64,000 nucleotides of DNA from Calditrichota bacterium (GTDB taxonomy: Bacteria; Calditrichota; Calditrichia; Calditrichales; J004), in NCBI GenBank assembly GCA_024277115.1, contig JAJRVW010000119.1, positions 1-64,000 on the forward strand. Reading direction: 5' to 3'. Numbering within the stretch: position 1 is the stretch's first letter; the number at the start of each line of letters is the position of its first letter. Below, in pieces: positions 7,782 to 15,935 of the stretch. A program made the translations under genes and the position numbers. The notes beneath the pieces are model-generated. The model was given only the letters and a program-made list of their open reading frames with translations, was not told the DNA's origin and made no database searches.

Positions 7782-10700
7782 TTATTTTCTAAAATGTTTT
7801 TTTATAAATTCTTCAAGAGAAATGCTTTCTTCTCTCCAAACTTTTGAATTTACTCTAAAACGAATATTTCTATCTTCTATATCAACTGATATTCCATCTT
7901 GTTCAAGCATTATTGAACTCTTTTTTTCTTCCATTTCTTCAAATTCTTTTAGTATAGTTGATAAATTTTGGCCAATATGATCAACTATTTTAGCATTCTT
8001 TTTTACATAATCTTTATCTGGTTCTGTTCCATCAAGTTCAACAACAACAAGAGCATAATTTGATTTTTTTTCGACTGCTGTTTCAGCTTGTAGTTGTGTC
8101 ATAGCAGCATAATCTTTTCCCGTTGCTTTTAATTCAACCAACCAATTACCAATTTGAAATATTTCTTCTGTTTTATTTTTATCTACTAAATCCGAAGAAT
8201 CTTCTGTTAATATATAATCACTTCCGAAAGGTTTTCTTTCAATGTTGATATTTACACCTTCTGATTTTAACTCTTCAATGATTTCACGGAATAAATTTTC
8301 AATTAATGCTCCTATTTGTTGATTTCTATTTATCAACTTCCTTTCATTTAATCTTTTTTCATATTCTTTTTGGATATTTGGGTCTTTAAAAATTTCTTCT
8401 ACTAATTCAGGGTCAACATTGCTTGTTATCATATTTGTTAATGCTTTATCCCATTTAATCCTTTCTTCATCAGATGATAATGTGTTGCGAATTAAATCAG
8501 AAACGCCAACACCTATTTGTGTTAAAAAATTAATTTGAGCTTCACCCTTAATTGTTGAAATAATTTCTTCTTTATCTTTTAATAACTCTGACAAGTTTTT
8601 GGAGGAAGGTCTTTCTGAAATAAATTTCTTTTCATTTGATTCATCAATATTTATTGTATTAACCCAAAGAACATTTTTTGCCCTTTTTAACCATAAACTT
8701 TCATCAAATAGTATCTTTTTCCCATTTATTTCCTTTTCTTCAACTGATTGAAAGAAATTATCTTTAATGGTTGCTTCATTTAGTAAAAAATTTAGAATTT
8801 TGAGACTAAATGCTGATGTTGTATTTCTTGAATAAATATGACCGTCAGTTGCAGTAAGATATGCAAAATCGCTGTATTCAAACTCTATTTCTTCAATTAA
8901 ACTACCATCATCATTTTTTATAAAGTTTGAGTCTTCTGAATTATGAATAAGTAAATCAATATCTTTTATGTTTATTTTCTCTTTTCTAATTACAAGCGGC
9001 ATATAATGGATAAAGCCCATTTCGGATAACTTTTTAAACATGTCATCATTTAAAACTTCATTATAAACAGTGTGTAAACAGTCTCGCTCCCTAATCAAAT
9101 TTGCATAAAGCGGAAATTGTATTTTAAAAAAATTAATTGGTGAAAGTAACAAATGACGCCCATCAGGGAAAGTCCTCTTTATTACTTCATCATTTGAACC
9201 TTTTGATATAATCTTCAAATCTTTAATAATTTCAGGCAAGTTTTCTTGAATTAACCATAATAAAAATTCCGCATTAGCCTTTATTATATCTTTATTACTT
9301 AAAAATTCTAATTCTTTGAAATCGTTTAATTTATCTTTTATCTTTGATATAGCTTTATCCCTTGTATATTCATCGATACCATTTATTTTTATTTTCGAAA
9401 TATTTGAGTTTATTAAAATTTCTCTTAAATCATCATTTATATTTTTTGATATATCTTTTAGTTTTTCCGGTACGTCATTATCCCAATAAATATTAAGTTT
9501 ATCTTTGAAAATACTATTTTGGTTTAAAATAATTCTTTTATTAGAAGGAAATTCTTCTAAATCAATAAGAATAAGTTTGTATAAATCGTCTAACCATAAA
9601 TGTACATTCTCAATTTTTTTGTTTATATCATCAAATCTTTCGTGTTCTTCAACAAAACTTATTAAGCCTTTTGTGCCTATAATGTTTTCAAATCCAAAAA
9701 TATCTTTGTCATAAATTTTAGATATATTTTTAAAAATGTGTTGCCAATATGTGAGGTTGCTTTTTTTAATTAAATTAAAAAAAATTATTTTTTCTAATAA
9801 ATCATATAGTTTTTCAGAATGTTCATAATCATATAAGTATGGTATTATTAAATTTTTGAAAGCAACTTTATTGTTTTACTATCTATAATTGACTGTTCTT
9901 TTAAGTTATCGAATAATTCTCGTTTTAAATTATTAAACCATTCATTATCAATCCATGAGTATTGTTTTGATACAGTAAAATTAAATAACTCAAATGAATT
10001 GTTAATTTGTTTAGTTATAATAAAATCTGGAAATATTTCAACTGCTTTACTTAAAGCGTTTGATATTATTTCTTTATTTCTTTCAACTCCATTTATTTCA
10101 TTATTATCAGTAACTAAATATATACCATCTCTTTCAATTCTTGGGTCAAAGAAAGTCGAATTTATTATAAAAGGAATACCAAATTCTTCTGTACCAATTA
10201 AAGGAAATGTAAAGAATAATTTAGGGTAGTTTTTAAGATTTATTAAACTTTCAGTATTTCCATTTATTTCTGATAGAATGCAAATCTCATATTCTTCTTC
10301 TTTTATCAAATAAGCCTTTATTTTTTGTTCACTTGCATCATCTTTTTTAGTTAACTCCCATTCTTCAACAAAACTATCTTTTTCTGTATGTTTTTGTATT
10401 AAATGCTTCTCAAAAAGAACATTCTTGTCAGAAAGCATGGAAATGTTATTTATTTGGTCATTAAATATCTGTACTATTGGTATTAAGTTGTTTAAGCTTT
10501 TTAGTCCCTTATTTGCAGTGTTTTCACCATGCTCATTTAACACATATTTAAATTGGGTTTGAAAATTATTATTTCCTAGATAACTCGTTTCTTTAATCGA
10601 ATTAATAAAGTTTTCCTTTGATTCTTTTTGAAATTGAAAAAATTCTTTAATATCCTTTCCGTCTCTGTTAAGTAGAAATTGGAAAAAGCCATCATTTTCA

Positions 10701-11074
10701 GTTAAACGACCAGAAATTTCAACTTTTTTTGAAAGCAAATAAGTCGTCATAAAGCCAGTTCCAAATCTTCCGGTTTTATCTTCTTTTTCTGTTTTTGTTG
10801 AACCTTGAAAAATAAGACTTAAAATTTCATCTAATTCAAAAGGCAGTCCAGTGTGTGAAAATATTATTTCTTTTTCCTTTTTTGTTAACTTTACATCAAT
10901 CTTTTCTCCGCTATTAATAGAATCTTTGGCATTTTGTAATAATTCCCAAAACCATCTTTCTTCGTAAATAGTTCTTTCTTTTTCTCTTGCTTGGATATCT
11001 CGGTACACACCACCAGCATGTCATTCTTCTGCTATTTCTCCACTTCTTTTTTCTATTTTACTTTTATTAATCAT
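7782..11074 (-). pseudogene. GHKL-ATPase (sacsin-like) with C-terminal PD-(D/E)XK/DUF3883-like nuclease domain; two lesions
   Basis: The N-terminal part carries a GHKL fold: WELLQNAKDS (N box), SHTGLPF, and GRFGTGFMTTYLLS (G box). The C-terminal part has GSDY, WLVELKAT and a TQLQAETA motif, a D..ExK nuclease signature like DUF3883. Large proteins of this build are commonly found among phage-defence genes; the role here is inferred. The ORF track shows two pieces (9848-11008 and 7782-9239), but the frame of the second is fully open up to about 9870, so one single-base shift at about 9869-9877 joins them (SKTNKVAFKNLIIPYL if one A is added). Upstream, the frame runs from ATG 11074 (MINKSKIEKR...) through a TGA at 11021-11023 into HAGGVYRDIQ. 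A GTG at 11008 could start a shorter protein. About 1,095 codons in total, very AT-rich compared with its neighbours. Confidence 0.7.
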
Positions 11075-11118
11075 TTTAATCTCTATGTTTCATATTTTTT
11101 TCGTTTTTCTTGCATGAA

Positions 11119-11154
11119 GCACAACATCGTACTATACCCATTGCGTATAGCACG
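11119..11154. repeat. Short palindrome upstream of the GHKL gene
   Basis: CGTACTATAC pairs with GTATAGCACG (one mismatch) around CCATTGC, preceded by GCACAAC. The GCACAACA and CTATACC elements also occur in the right arm of the 7678-7772 palindrome, so the two may be related cassette boundaries. The flanking 11083-11298 minus-strand ORF has no recognisable family and overlaps the transporter end; I do not call it. Confidence 0.35.
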
Positions 11155-11260
11155 AACATGTATTTCGTTTTGGTCTCGTTTACCATTCAATATAGCCTGC
11201 CAATAATGAAAAAACAAACTAAGCTTAGTGCGTTTATCAAAAGGCCTGCCATCGCTCTTT

Positions 11261-12166
11261 CTATTTTCCGGATACTTTGGGTTTAACATCGCGCACAAAC
11301 CAGATCCCTGTAAAAATAATTATCATGCCTGCAATTAATTTCCAGGAAATGGGCTCATCCAAAGCCAGCCAACCCCAGATAAGCGCCAACGGCGGCGTAA
11401 TAAAAGTAATGGACGACATCATCACCGCCGAAGTATTTTTAAGCATCCAAAAATAAACAACAAAAGCAACGGCCGTACCCATAATGGCCAGATAACTTAA
11501 TGAAAAAAGGGCCATGCCTGTAAATTGAACTAAGCTATGATTTTCAAAAAAAAGGGAAATCAACAAAAAACTAAGGCTGGCATAAAGCAATGGCAATGTA
11601 TTTAAAATGATAGGGTGAAAATCTTTTACAGCCCGCTTTCCAAGAATAGTCCCATAGGCCGAAAACAGAGGGCTAAGTAATATCCCACCCATAGCAAAAG
11701 CCTGCAAATAACTGCCGATACCAATTTCCAATTGGCCGCCAAAAATCAACAAGGTCCCTGCCAGGCCGATAAAAATCCCAATGGTTTTATTGCGCGTCAT
11801 GTCCTCTTCGGGTATCATTTTAGGCGCTAAAAGGGCCGTATAAAAAGGCATCACCGAGAAAAGAACGCTTGTAATCCCGGAGTCAACATATTGTTCGCCC
11901 CAATAAACCAATCCGTAAGAAATTGTAAAAATGGCTTGGCCAAATAACAGAAAAAATAAGTGGGATTTTAAGTCCTTCGGAAATTTTAGTTTTAAAAGGA
12001 AGGCGTAGATCGCCAGGGCCAAAAAAGCGATAAAAAAACGAATGCCCGCGCTTAAAAAAGGCGGCATGGTTTCCAGGCCCAGTTTTATAAAAAGCCAGGT
12101 TGAGCTCCAAATTAAGCAAAGCAGTAAAAATCCTAAAACCGATAAATTGGATTTAAAAAAATTCAT
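11261..12166 (-). CDS. EamA/DMT-family inner membrane transporter
   Basis: 301 residues with about ten hydrophobic segments arranged as two EamA repeats. The first begins at about residue 8 (GFLLLCLIWSSTWLFIKLGL) and the second at about residue 158. The internal GTAVAFVVYFWMLK and ALIWGWLALDEPISW are typical of the drug/metabolite transporter superfamily, RhaT/YdcZ-like group. Members export or import small metabolites such as amino acids; the substrate cannot be told from sequence. It stands alone, with the accessory island downstream on the same strand. The start ATG at 12166 agrees with the family N-terminus. Full length, no lesion seen. Confidence 0.85.
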   Translation of the reverse strand: MNFFKSNLSVLGFLLLCLIWSSTWLFIKLGLETMPPFLSAGIRFFIAFLALAIYAFLLKLKFPKDLKSHLFFLLFGQAIFTISYGLVYWGEQYVDSGITSVLFSVMPFYTALLAPKMIPEEDMTRNKTIGIFIGLAGTLLIFGGQLEIGIGSYLQAFAMGGILLSPLFSAYGTILGKRAVKDFHPIILNTLPLLYASLSFLLISLFFENHSLVQFTGMALFSLSYLAIMGTAVAFVVYFWMLKNTSAVMMSSITFITPPLALIWGWLALDEPISWKLIAGMIIIFTGIWFVRDVKPKVSGK

Positions 12167-12264
12167 GATAACATTAAAAATAGGGTGAAGGGTAATGTGA
12201 AGGGTGGAAGATAAATATTGTTTGGCAGAACATCAAAAAATGTAGGGAAAGTTTCTTGTTTATT

Positions 12265-13281
12265 TTATACAGGATTTGTTTTCCGTATACCTTTTGATTT
12301 AGACCGACTAAAAAGCAACTCAATGGTTTTGTAATCATTATAAAGTTTATTGTGTTTACTGATAAGGAGCTCCAACTCAAAATTAGCGTCTTCTTTAATT
12401 TGATCAAACGATAAGAGCGGCTCCATATTCTGGTTCATACTCTCCACCTGGTTTTGCACAAGATGGGGGATGGAGGCAAGTATGTCTTCCGCATCGGGTG
12501 CGGATTTTTGCCGTGAAAACAACCGTTCGTATTCTCTTTTAAACTGGGCAATTTTTGCAGCCTTGTTCCAGCCTAAAAATATATCAGCCACAATTCCACC
12601 AAGATAAGATTGCTTGACGATTAAATTAAATTCTTTACCCAGGTTTTTTTTAAACGCCAATTTTAGATTGTTTTGATAGCGGATCGCTAAAATTACCGAA
12701 TTAGGAAGTTGCCATTTTTCTGCGATGATAGCGCCGGCCTGTGCCTGGGTAATCTTTAAAATATTTTTTTCTACCAGTGCAAGCCTCACACCATATTCCC
12801 TGGCTTCTTCAATAATTTTCAGATAGTTTTTGCCCAGGTAGAACATAAAAACGAATGCACCCAGATTTTGCAGGAGGGCTGCGATAAATGATTCGGACCG
12901 GCTGGTAGTTTTGGAAATATCCGATAGGAGGTTTGATGCAATCCCCGCACAAAGCGAACGGTAAAATAAGCTACGATAGGCGTGCAGGTCTTCTTGTGGA
13001 AAAAGATTGCTGAAGGAGACCATCACAGTTATGTCGCGCATAGTGCGCACGCCAAGTATGGAAACAGCTTGATAAATATTACTGACAGGGGCGTTGAGTT
13101 TATAATAGCCCGAATTTACATTTTTTAAAATTCGGGTAACCATCGAGCTATCCGTTTCAATCAATTTTGAAATTGAGTGCAGCGAAACTTCAGGATCGCT
13201 CATTAACTGATTGAGTTGAAATGTAATATTGGGAAGTGTTGGGAAATCTTCAGCGTTCTCAATAATCTCGATTATATTCAT
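12265..13281 (-). CDS. HDOD domain signalling protein
   Basis: The ORF can be extended to a TTG at 13350, but the HDOD domain begins immediately after the ATG at 13281 (MNIIEIIENAEDFPTLPNITFQ), which I take as the start (338 residues). The HDOD core spans about residues 8-200: LPNITFQLNQLMSDPEVS, ISKLIETDSSMVTRILKNVNS, and AVSILGVRTMRDI. The C-terminal third is helical without a recognisable domain. HDOD proteins are catalytically inactive relatives of HD phosphohydrolases that act in signalling, often with two-component or c-di-GMP systems. No partner gene is adjacent. Function is known only at family level. Confidence 0.85.
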   Translation of the reverse strand: MNIIEIIENAEDFPTLPNITFQLNQLMSDPEVSLHSISKLIETDSSMVTRILKNVNSGYYKLNAPVSNIYQAVSILGVRTMRDITVMVSFSNLFPQEDLHAYRSLFYRSLCAGIASNLLSDISKTTSRSESFIAALLQNLGAFVFMFYLGKNYLKIIEEAREYGVRLALVEKNILKITQAQAGAIIAEKWQLPNSVILAIRYQNNLKLAFKKNLGKEFNLIVKQSYLGGIVADIFLGWNKAAKIAQFKREYERLFSRQKSAPDAEDILASIPHLVQNQVESMNQNMEPLLSFDQIKEDANFELELLISKHNKLYNDYKTIELLFSRSKSKGIRKTNPV

Positions 13282-13606
13282 TTTTGGCCGGCATTTTTGA
13301 TATATATGAGCAATCGAATAGAAATAGATTATCTTTAAACTATTAATCAATCAGCTAAAATAGTTCTCAATTTTGGTTTTATGTAATTTAGCGTAGGTGA
13401 TTAAATTGAGTCCTTAATCATACTCATACTCGCTTTTTAGTTTTAAAATATTGAATAAGTAAACTTTTAGTTGTATACCTAATAGATTTATAAAGTTTTT
13501 CGTTGGTATGCTTTGTTTTTCCTTTTTGAAAGTTATGTAAAAGCGAGTCCCAATTAAAATCATCGAGGATTTTAAATAAGAGTAAGATAAAGATTATGAG
13601 AAAGAA

Positions 13607-13687
13607 TTAAATACCTAAAAAATTGGTACTATTTATTAAATACAAAACTATATCTACACTATTCCATATCGAGGCGACAAAAAACAT
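13607..13687 (-). pseudogene. Remnant 5' end of a third GIY-YIG unit (26-codon ORF)
   Basis: After the third terminator copy the minus strand reads TTTTGGAGGATATATGTTTTTTGTC, close to TTTTGGAGACTTTCATGTTTTATGTC at the start of the two intact GIY-YIG genes. The short frame (MFFVASIWNSVDIV...) then diverges and stops. It keeps a better GGAGG site than the intact copies. I read it as a decayed copy, with low certainty. The remaining gap up to 13281 on the left is AT-rich with nothing else recognisable. Confidence 0.4.
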
Positions 13688-13708
13688 ATATCCTCCAAAA
13701 CTAAAAAA

Positions 13709-13730
13709 ACCGGTAAAAAATTACCGGGCT
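13709..13730 (-). terminator. Terminator hairpin, third (leftmost) copy
   Basis: ACCGGTAA/TTACCGGG around AAAA, with an A-run on the plus strand that gives a U tract on the minus strand. The stem is shorter than in the other two copies because AGCCCGG has become AACCGG. Confidence 0.6.
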
Positions 13731-13784
13731 CAGTATGCCGATTATCTAAAATAAGGTAAAAGAATCGCGCATGGCTTTCAGCTC

Positions 13785-13841
13785 AGTCCCAAGGGGATTT
13801 GAACCCCTGTCGTCCACGATGGAATCGGGATATCCTAGACC
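13785..13841 (-). pseudogene. Truncated tRNA-Glu, copy 2 (3' part only)
   Basis: On the minus strand it runs from GGTCTAGGATATCC through the anticodon arm, T arm (GACAGGGGTTCAAATCCCC) and acceptor 3' strand TTGGGACT. The 5' acceptor strand and first half of the D arm are absent. The anticodon loop reads ATTCCAT, so the TTC anticodon of copy 1 has changed to TCC. It cannot fold as a full tRNA. Confidence 0.75.
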
Positions 13842-14089
13842 TCCTCCAAGCCAAAAGTTTTCAAGGTTTGAATTCTGCTTTTTAGTTTCTTAATTCTTTT
13901 TTCTTCTTTCATGGCTTCGGCTCGTGTATTGAATGATTTGTAAGCAAGAAGTTTCCATGGCATACGTTGTTTTGTGTATGTACATCGTCCTTGGTTATGA
14001 TAATTATTGACCCTTTCTTGAACGTCATTGGTCTGCCCAACATAATAGGTGCCAAACTTTATCGACTCGATGAGATAGACATAAAACAT
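13835..14089 (-). CDS. Single-domain GIY-YIG (URI-type) endonuclease, copy 2
   Basis: 84 residues from the ATG at 14089, which follows GGAGACTTTC with good spacing; the TTG at 14101 in the ORF track is unlikely. It contains YVYLIES...YYVGQT (the GIY...YIG strands), a conserved Arg in QERVNNYHN and the Glu in AEAMKEEKRIKK, as in UPF0213/URI domains. The product is predicted to nick or cut DNA. Its stop codon TAG lies inside the truncated tRNA-Glu (GGTCTAGGA), so gene and tRNA fragment overlap by 7 bases. It sits behind a terminator hairpin, so expression probably depends on readthrough or its own weak promoter. Confidence 0.85.
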   Translation of the reverse strand: MFYVYLIESIKFGTYYVGQTNDVQERVNNYHNQGRCTYTKQRMPWKLLAYKSFNTRAEAMKEEKRIKKLKSRIQTLKTFGLEEV

Positions 14090-14106
14090 GAAAGTCTCCA
14101 AAACTA

Positions 14107-14134
14107 AAAAAGCCCGGTAAAAAATTACCGGGCT
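14107..14134 (-). terminator. Terminator hairpin, second copy
   Basis: AGCCCGGTAA/TTACCGGGCT, a perfect 10-bp stem around AAAA, with a U tract on the minus strand. It separates the copy 1 tRNA fragment from GIY-YIG copy 2. Confidence 0.8.
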
Positions 14135-14188
14135 CAGTATGCCGATTCTCTAAAGTCGGGCAAATGAATCGTGCATGGCTTTCAGCTC

Positions 14189-14245
14189 AGTCCCAAGGGG
14201 ATTTGAACCCCTGTCGTCCACGATGAAATCGGGATGTCCTAGACC
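14189..14245 (-). pseudogene. Truncated tRNA-Glu, copy 1 (3' part only, anticodon TTC kept)
   Basis: The minus strand reads GGTCTAGGACATCCCGATTTCAT and continues to the T arm and TTGGGACT. T arm and acceptor strand are identical to the intact tRNA-Glu at 14542-14614, but the anticodon stem differs (TCCCG/CGTGG against CCGCC/GGCGG), which suggests that it derives from a different tRNA-Glu gene. It begins exactly where the GIY-YIG gene ends. Confidence 0.8.
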
Positions 14246-14493
14246 TCTTCCAAGCCAAATGCTTTCAAAGTTTGAATTCTGCTTTTCAGTTTCTTAATTT
14301 TTTTTTCTTCTTTCATGGCTTCGGCTCGTGTATTGAATGATTTGTAAGCAAGAAGTTTCCATGGCATACGTTGTTTAGTGTATGTGCACCGCCCATGGTT
14401 ATGATAGTTATTGATCCTTTCCTGAACATCATTGGTTTGGCCAACATAATAGGTGCCAAACTTTATCGACTCAATGAGATAGACATAAAACAT
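14239..14493 (-). CDS. Single-domain GIY-YIG (URI-type) endonuclease, copy 1
   Basis: 84 residues from the ATG at 14493 with GGAG six bases upstream. The 150-residue ORF in the track runs back through tRNA-Glu and is an artefact. Same motifs as copy 2 (YVYLIES, YYVGQT, QERINNYHN, EAMKEEKKIKK) with a few substitutions between them. It directly follows the tRNA operon terminator. The TAG stop is supplied by the D-loop sequence of the truncated tRNA-Glu behind it. The family includes homing and repair nucleases; placement beside a tRNA suggests a small mobile unit rather than a repair role. Confidence 0.85.
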   Translation of the reverse strand: MFYVYLIESIKFGTYYVGQTNDVQERINNYHNHGRCTYTKQRMPWKLLAYKSFNTRAEAMKEEKKIKKLKSRIQTLKAFGLEEV

Positions 14494-14507
14494 GAAAGTC
14501 TCCAAAA

Positions 14508-14538
14508 CTAAAAAAGCCCGGTAAAAAATTACCGGGCT
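14508..14538 (-). terminator. Terminator of the tRNA operon
   Basis: AGCCCGGTAA/TTACCGGGCT, a perfect 10-bp stem with a 4-base loop and a U tract on the minus strand. It begins 3 bases after the tRNA-Glu discriminator base. Confidence 0.9.
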
Positions 14539-14541
14539 CAG

Positions 14542-14614
14542 TAGTCCCAAGGGGATTTGAACCCCTGTCGCCGCCGTGAAAGGGCGGTGTCCTAGACCCC
14601 TAGACGATGGGACC
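14542..14614 (-). tRNA. tRNA-Glu (anticodon TTC)
   Basis: On the minus strand GGTCCCATCGTCTAGG begins the acceptor and D arm. CCGCC-CTTTCAC-GGCGG is the anticodon arm, followed by the T arm GGGGTTCAAATCCCC and acceptor strand TGGGACT plus discriminator A. 73 nt, no encoded CCA. It is the last gene of a four-tRNA operon. Confidence 0.95.
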
Positions 14615-14649
14615 GTAAATCTTTTAATTTCTATTTTCACCTTACTAAG

Positions 14650-14724
14650 GGTGAGTGATGGGAATTGAACCCACGACCCCCAGAGCCACAATCTGGTGCT
14701 CTAACCAACTGAGCTACACCCACC
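14650..14724 (-). tRNA. tRNA-His (anticodon GTG)
   Basis: On the minus strand GGTGGGTGTAGCTCAGTTGG, anticodon loop TTGTGGC and acceptor strand CACTCAC with C73. The extra 5' G pairing with C73 is the histidine identity element. No encoded CCA. Confidence 0.95.
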
Positions 14725-14737
14725 ATAAACATTGTTG

Positions 14738-14811
<74 letters not shown>

Positions 14812-14828
14812 TTATGCCCAAATCAAAG

Positions 14829-14903
14829 TCGGGGTGAGAGGATTCGAACCTCCGACCCCCTGCTCCCAAGGCAGGTGCGCTAACCGGGCTGCGCTACACC
14901 CCG
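14829..14903 (-). tRNA. tRNA-Pro (anticodon TGG)
   Basis: On the minus strand CGGGGTGTAGCGCAGCCCGG, anticodon loop CTTGGGA, T arm GGAGGTTCGAATCCTCT, and acceptor strand CACCCCG with discriminator A. 75 nt, first gene of the tRNA operon. Confidence 0.95.
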
Positions 14904-14931
14904 AACAATCTCTATTTAAATAGAGTCGATG

Positions 14932-14960
14932 AATATAACTATATCAACTTCTTATGTCAA
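14932..14960 (-). promoter_or_regulatory. Sigma-70 consensus promoter of the tRNA operon
   Basis: On the minus strand TTGACA, a 17-base spacer and TATATT lie 28 bases before the 5' end of tRNA-Pro. A small palindrome CTCTATTTAAATAGAG lies in the leader between promoter and tRNA. Confidence 0.8.
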
Positions 14961-14974
14961 AAAAAAAGAGCAAA

Positions 14975-15571
14975 TTAGATCATTTTTTTTAAATATTCCG
15001 TAAGTAAATTAACAGCTCTTCCACGATGACTGATTTGGTTTTTTTCTTCTGTACCTAATTGTGCAAAAGTCTTATTTAATTCATCAATAAAAAAAAGGGG
15101 ATCGTAACCAAAGCCATTGCTGCCCACCGGATTCTCAATAATCCGGCCATAACACTTTCCTTCAAATATTTCTTCATGAGTGTCATCTTTATAAACTGTA
15201 ACACAATGGAAAAATGCATTCCGCTTTTCTATCGGAAGCCCCGCAATTTTCTTAACAAGCAATGCATTATTTTCATTGTCCGAAGCGTGCGGCCCTGCAT
15301 ATCGGGCAGAATAAACACCGGGTTCGTTATTTAATTCTGGCACTGTTAAACCGGAGTCATCGGCTATAATGGGCTCTTGAAAAACTGAAAAATAGGCACG
15401 TGCTTTAATCAAAGCATTTTCAAGAAAAGTACTTCCTGTTTCTTCGACTTCGGGAATGGGTTGGTTTTTTAACGCATCCAATTTTATAAGGGAGATAGTT
15501 GGAATATTTAGAAGCTCATTGACTTCCTTTAGTTTTCCCCGATTTGTGGTGGCAAAAATAATTCTGGTCAT
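14975..15571 (-). CDS. rdgB: XTP/dITP diphosphatase (non-canonical purine NTP pyrophosphatase, HAM1/RdgB)
   Basis: 198 residues, the usual length. Family motifs are in order: FATTNRGKLKE at the N-terminus (nucleotide/phosphate binding), ADDSGL at about residues 68-73 (metal and catalytic Asp), GVYSARYAG, GSNGFGYDPLF, and SHRGRA near the C-terminus. It hydrolyses ITP, XTP and their deoxy forms to monophosphates in the cytoplasm, keeping them out of DNA and RNA. It lies 71 bases upstream of the tRNA operon promoter on the same strand and diverges from a small membrane protein gene. Intact. Confidence 0.95.
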   Translation of the reverse strand: MTRIIFATTNRGKLKEVNELLNIPTISLIKLDALKNQPIPEVEETGSTFLENALIKARAYFSVFQEPIIADDSGLTVPELNNEPGVYSARYAGPHASDNENNALLVKKIAGLPIEKRNAFFHCVTVYKDDTHEEIFEGKCYGRIIENPVGSNGFGYDPLFFIDELNKTFAQLGTEEKNQISHRGRAVNLLTEYLKKMI

Positions 15572-15653
15572 TTTAATAGTTTTTTTAGTAATTGATTTAA
15601 TTATTTATTTTTTATCCGATGTTTAAAATATTCCATTAACTAATTCAGGTGAA

Positions 15654-15935
15654 ATGAAAAATCTTTTTAAGATTATTTTCCTTATTTTTGTAATTATTCT
15701 TTTTCAGATGCTTTATATTCAGCATCGTCTAAATGAGCGTATTGGGGTCATTTACGCAGAACAGGTGATACTTTCTCATAAAATCGATAATATTAATGTA
15801 AGGGCCGGACAGATAAGTTTAAAGGTTAAAAAGGTTGTTTTAAGATGTAATAAAAGTAATGGCTTTAGAAAGCCAATATTGGTAGTCGTTGATAACTCAT
15901 TTACTGTAAACCCTATCGAAGCAGGCCAACATTAG
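15654..15935 (+). CDS. Small single-pass membrane protein, unknown
   Basis: 93 residues. An N-terminal hydrophobic segment (about 5-22, LFKIIFLIFVIILFQMLYI) could be a signal anchor. The rest is basic and partly helical with no family I recognise. Upstream bases ATTCAGGTGAA give a plausible ribosome binding site before ATG 15654. It ends one base before the stop of the convergent sigma-factor gene. It is short, so reality as a gene is likely but not certain. Confidence 0.5.
   Translation: MKNLFKIIFLIFVIILFQMLYIQHRLNERIGVIYAEQVILSHKIDNINVRAGQISLKVKKVVLRCNKSNGFRKPILVVVDNSFTVNPIEAGQH

Larger units (their letters stand above)
13698..14505 (-). repeat. Two tandem direct repeats of 404 bp, each terminator + GIY-YIG gene + truncated tRNA-Glu
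   Basis: Landmarks recur at exactly 404 bp: terminator loop 13717/14121, tRNA-Glu fragment 13785/14189, GIY-YIG stop 13835/14239 and GIY-YIG ATG 14089/14493. The copies differ by scattered substitutions only. A third terminator copy sits at 14525, directly after the genuine tRNA-Glu. Confidence 0.9.

Noticed and set aside
9505-9714. Plus-strand 69-residue ORF within the GHKL gene
   Set aside because: Shadow of the continuous minus-strand frame that joins the two halves of the GHKL gene.
11083-11298. 71-residue minus-strand ORF overlapping the EamA gene end
   Set aside because: No recognisable family, overlaps the transporter in another frame and runs through the short palindrome; probably chance.
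13698-14505. CRISPR array
   Set aside because: The repeat is 404 bp with a gene inside and only two copies; no short repeat-spacer pattern exists anywhere in the window.
14239-14691. 150-residue ORF starting in tRNA-His
   Set aside because: Its first 66 residues are translation of tRNA-His and tRNA-Glu and the terminator; the GGAG site and family N-terminus place the real start at 14493.
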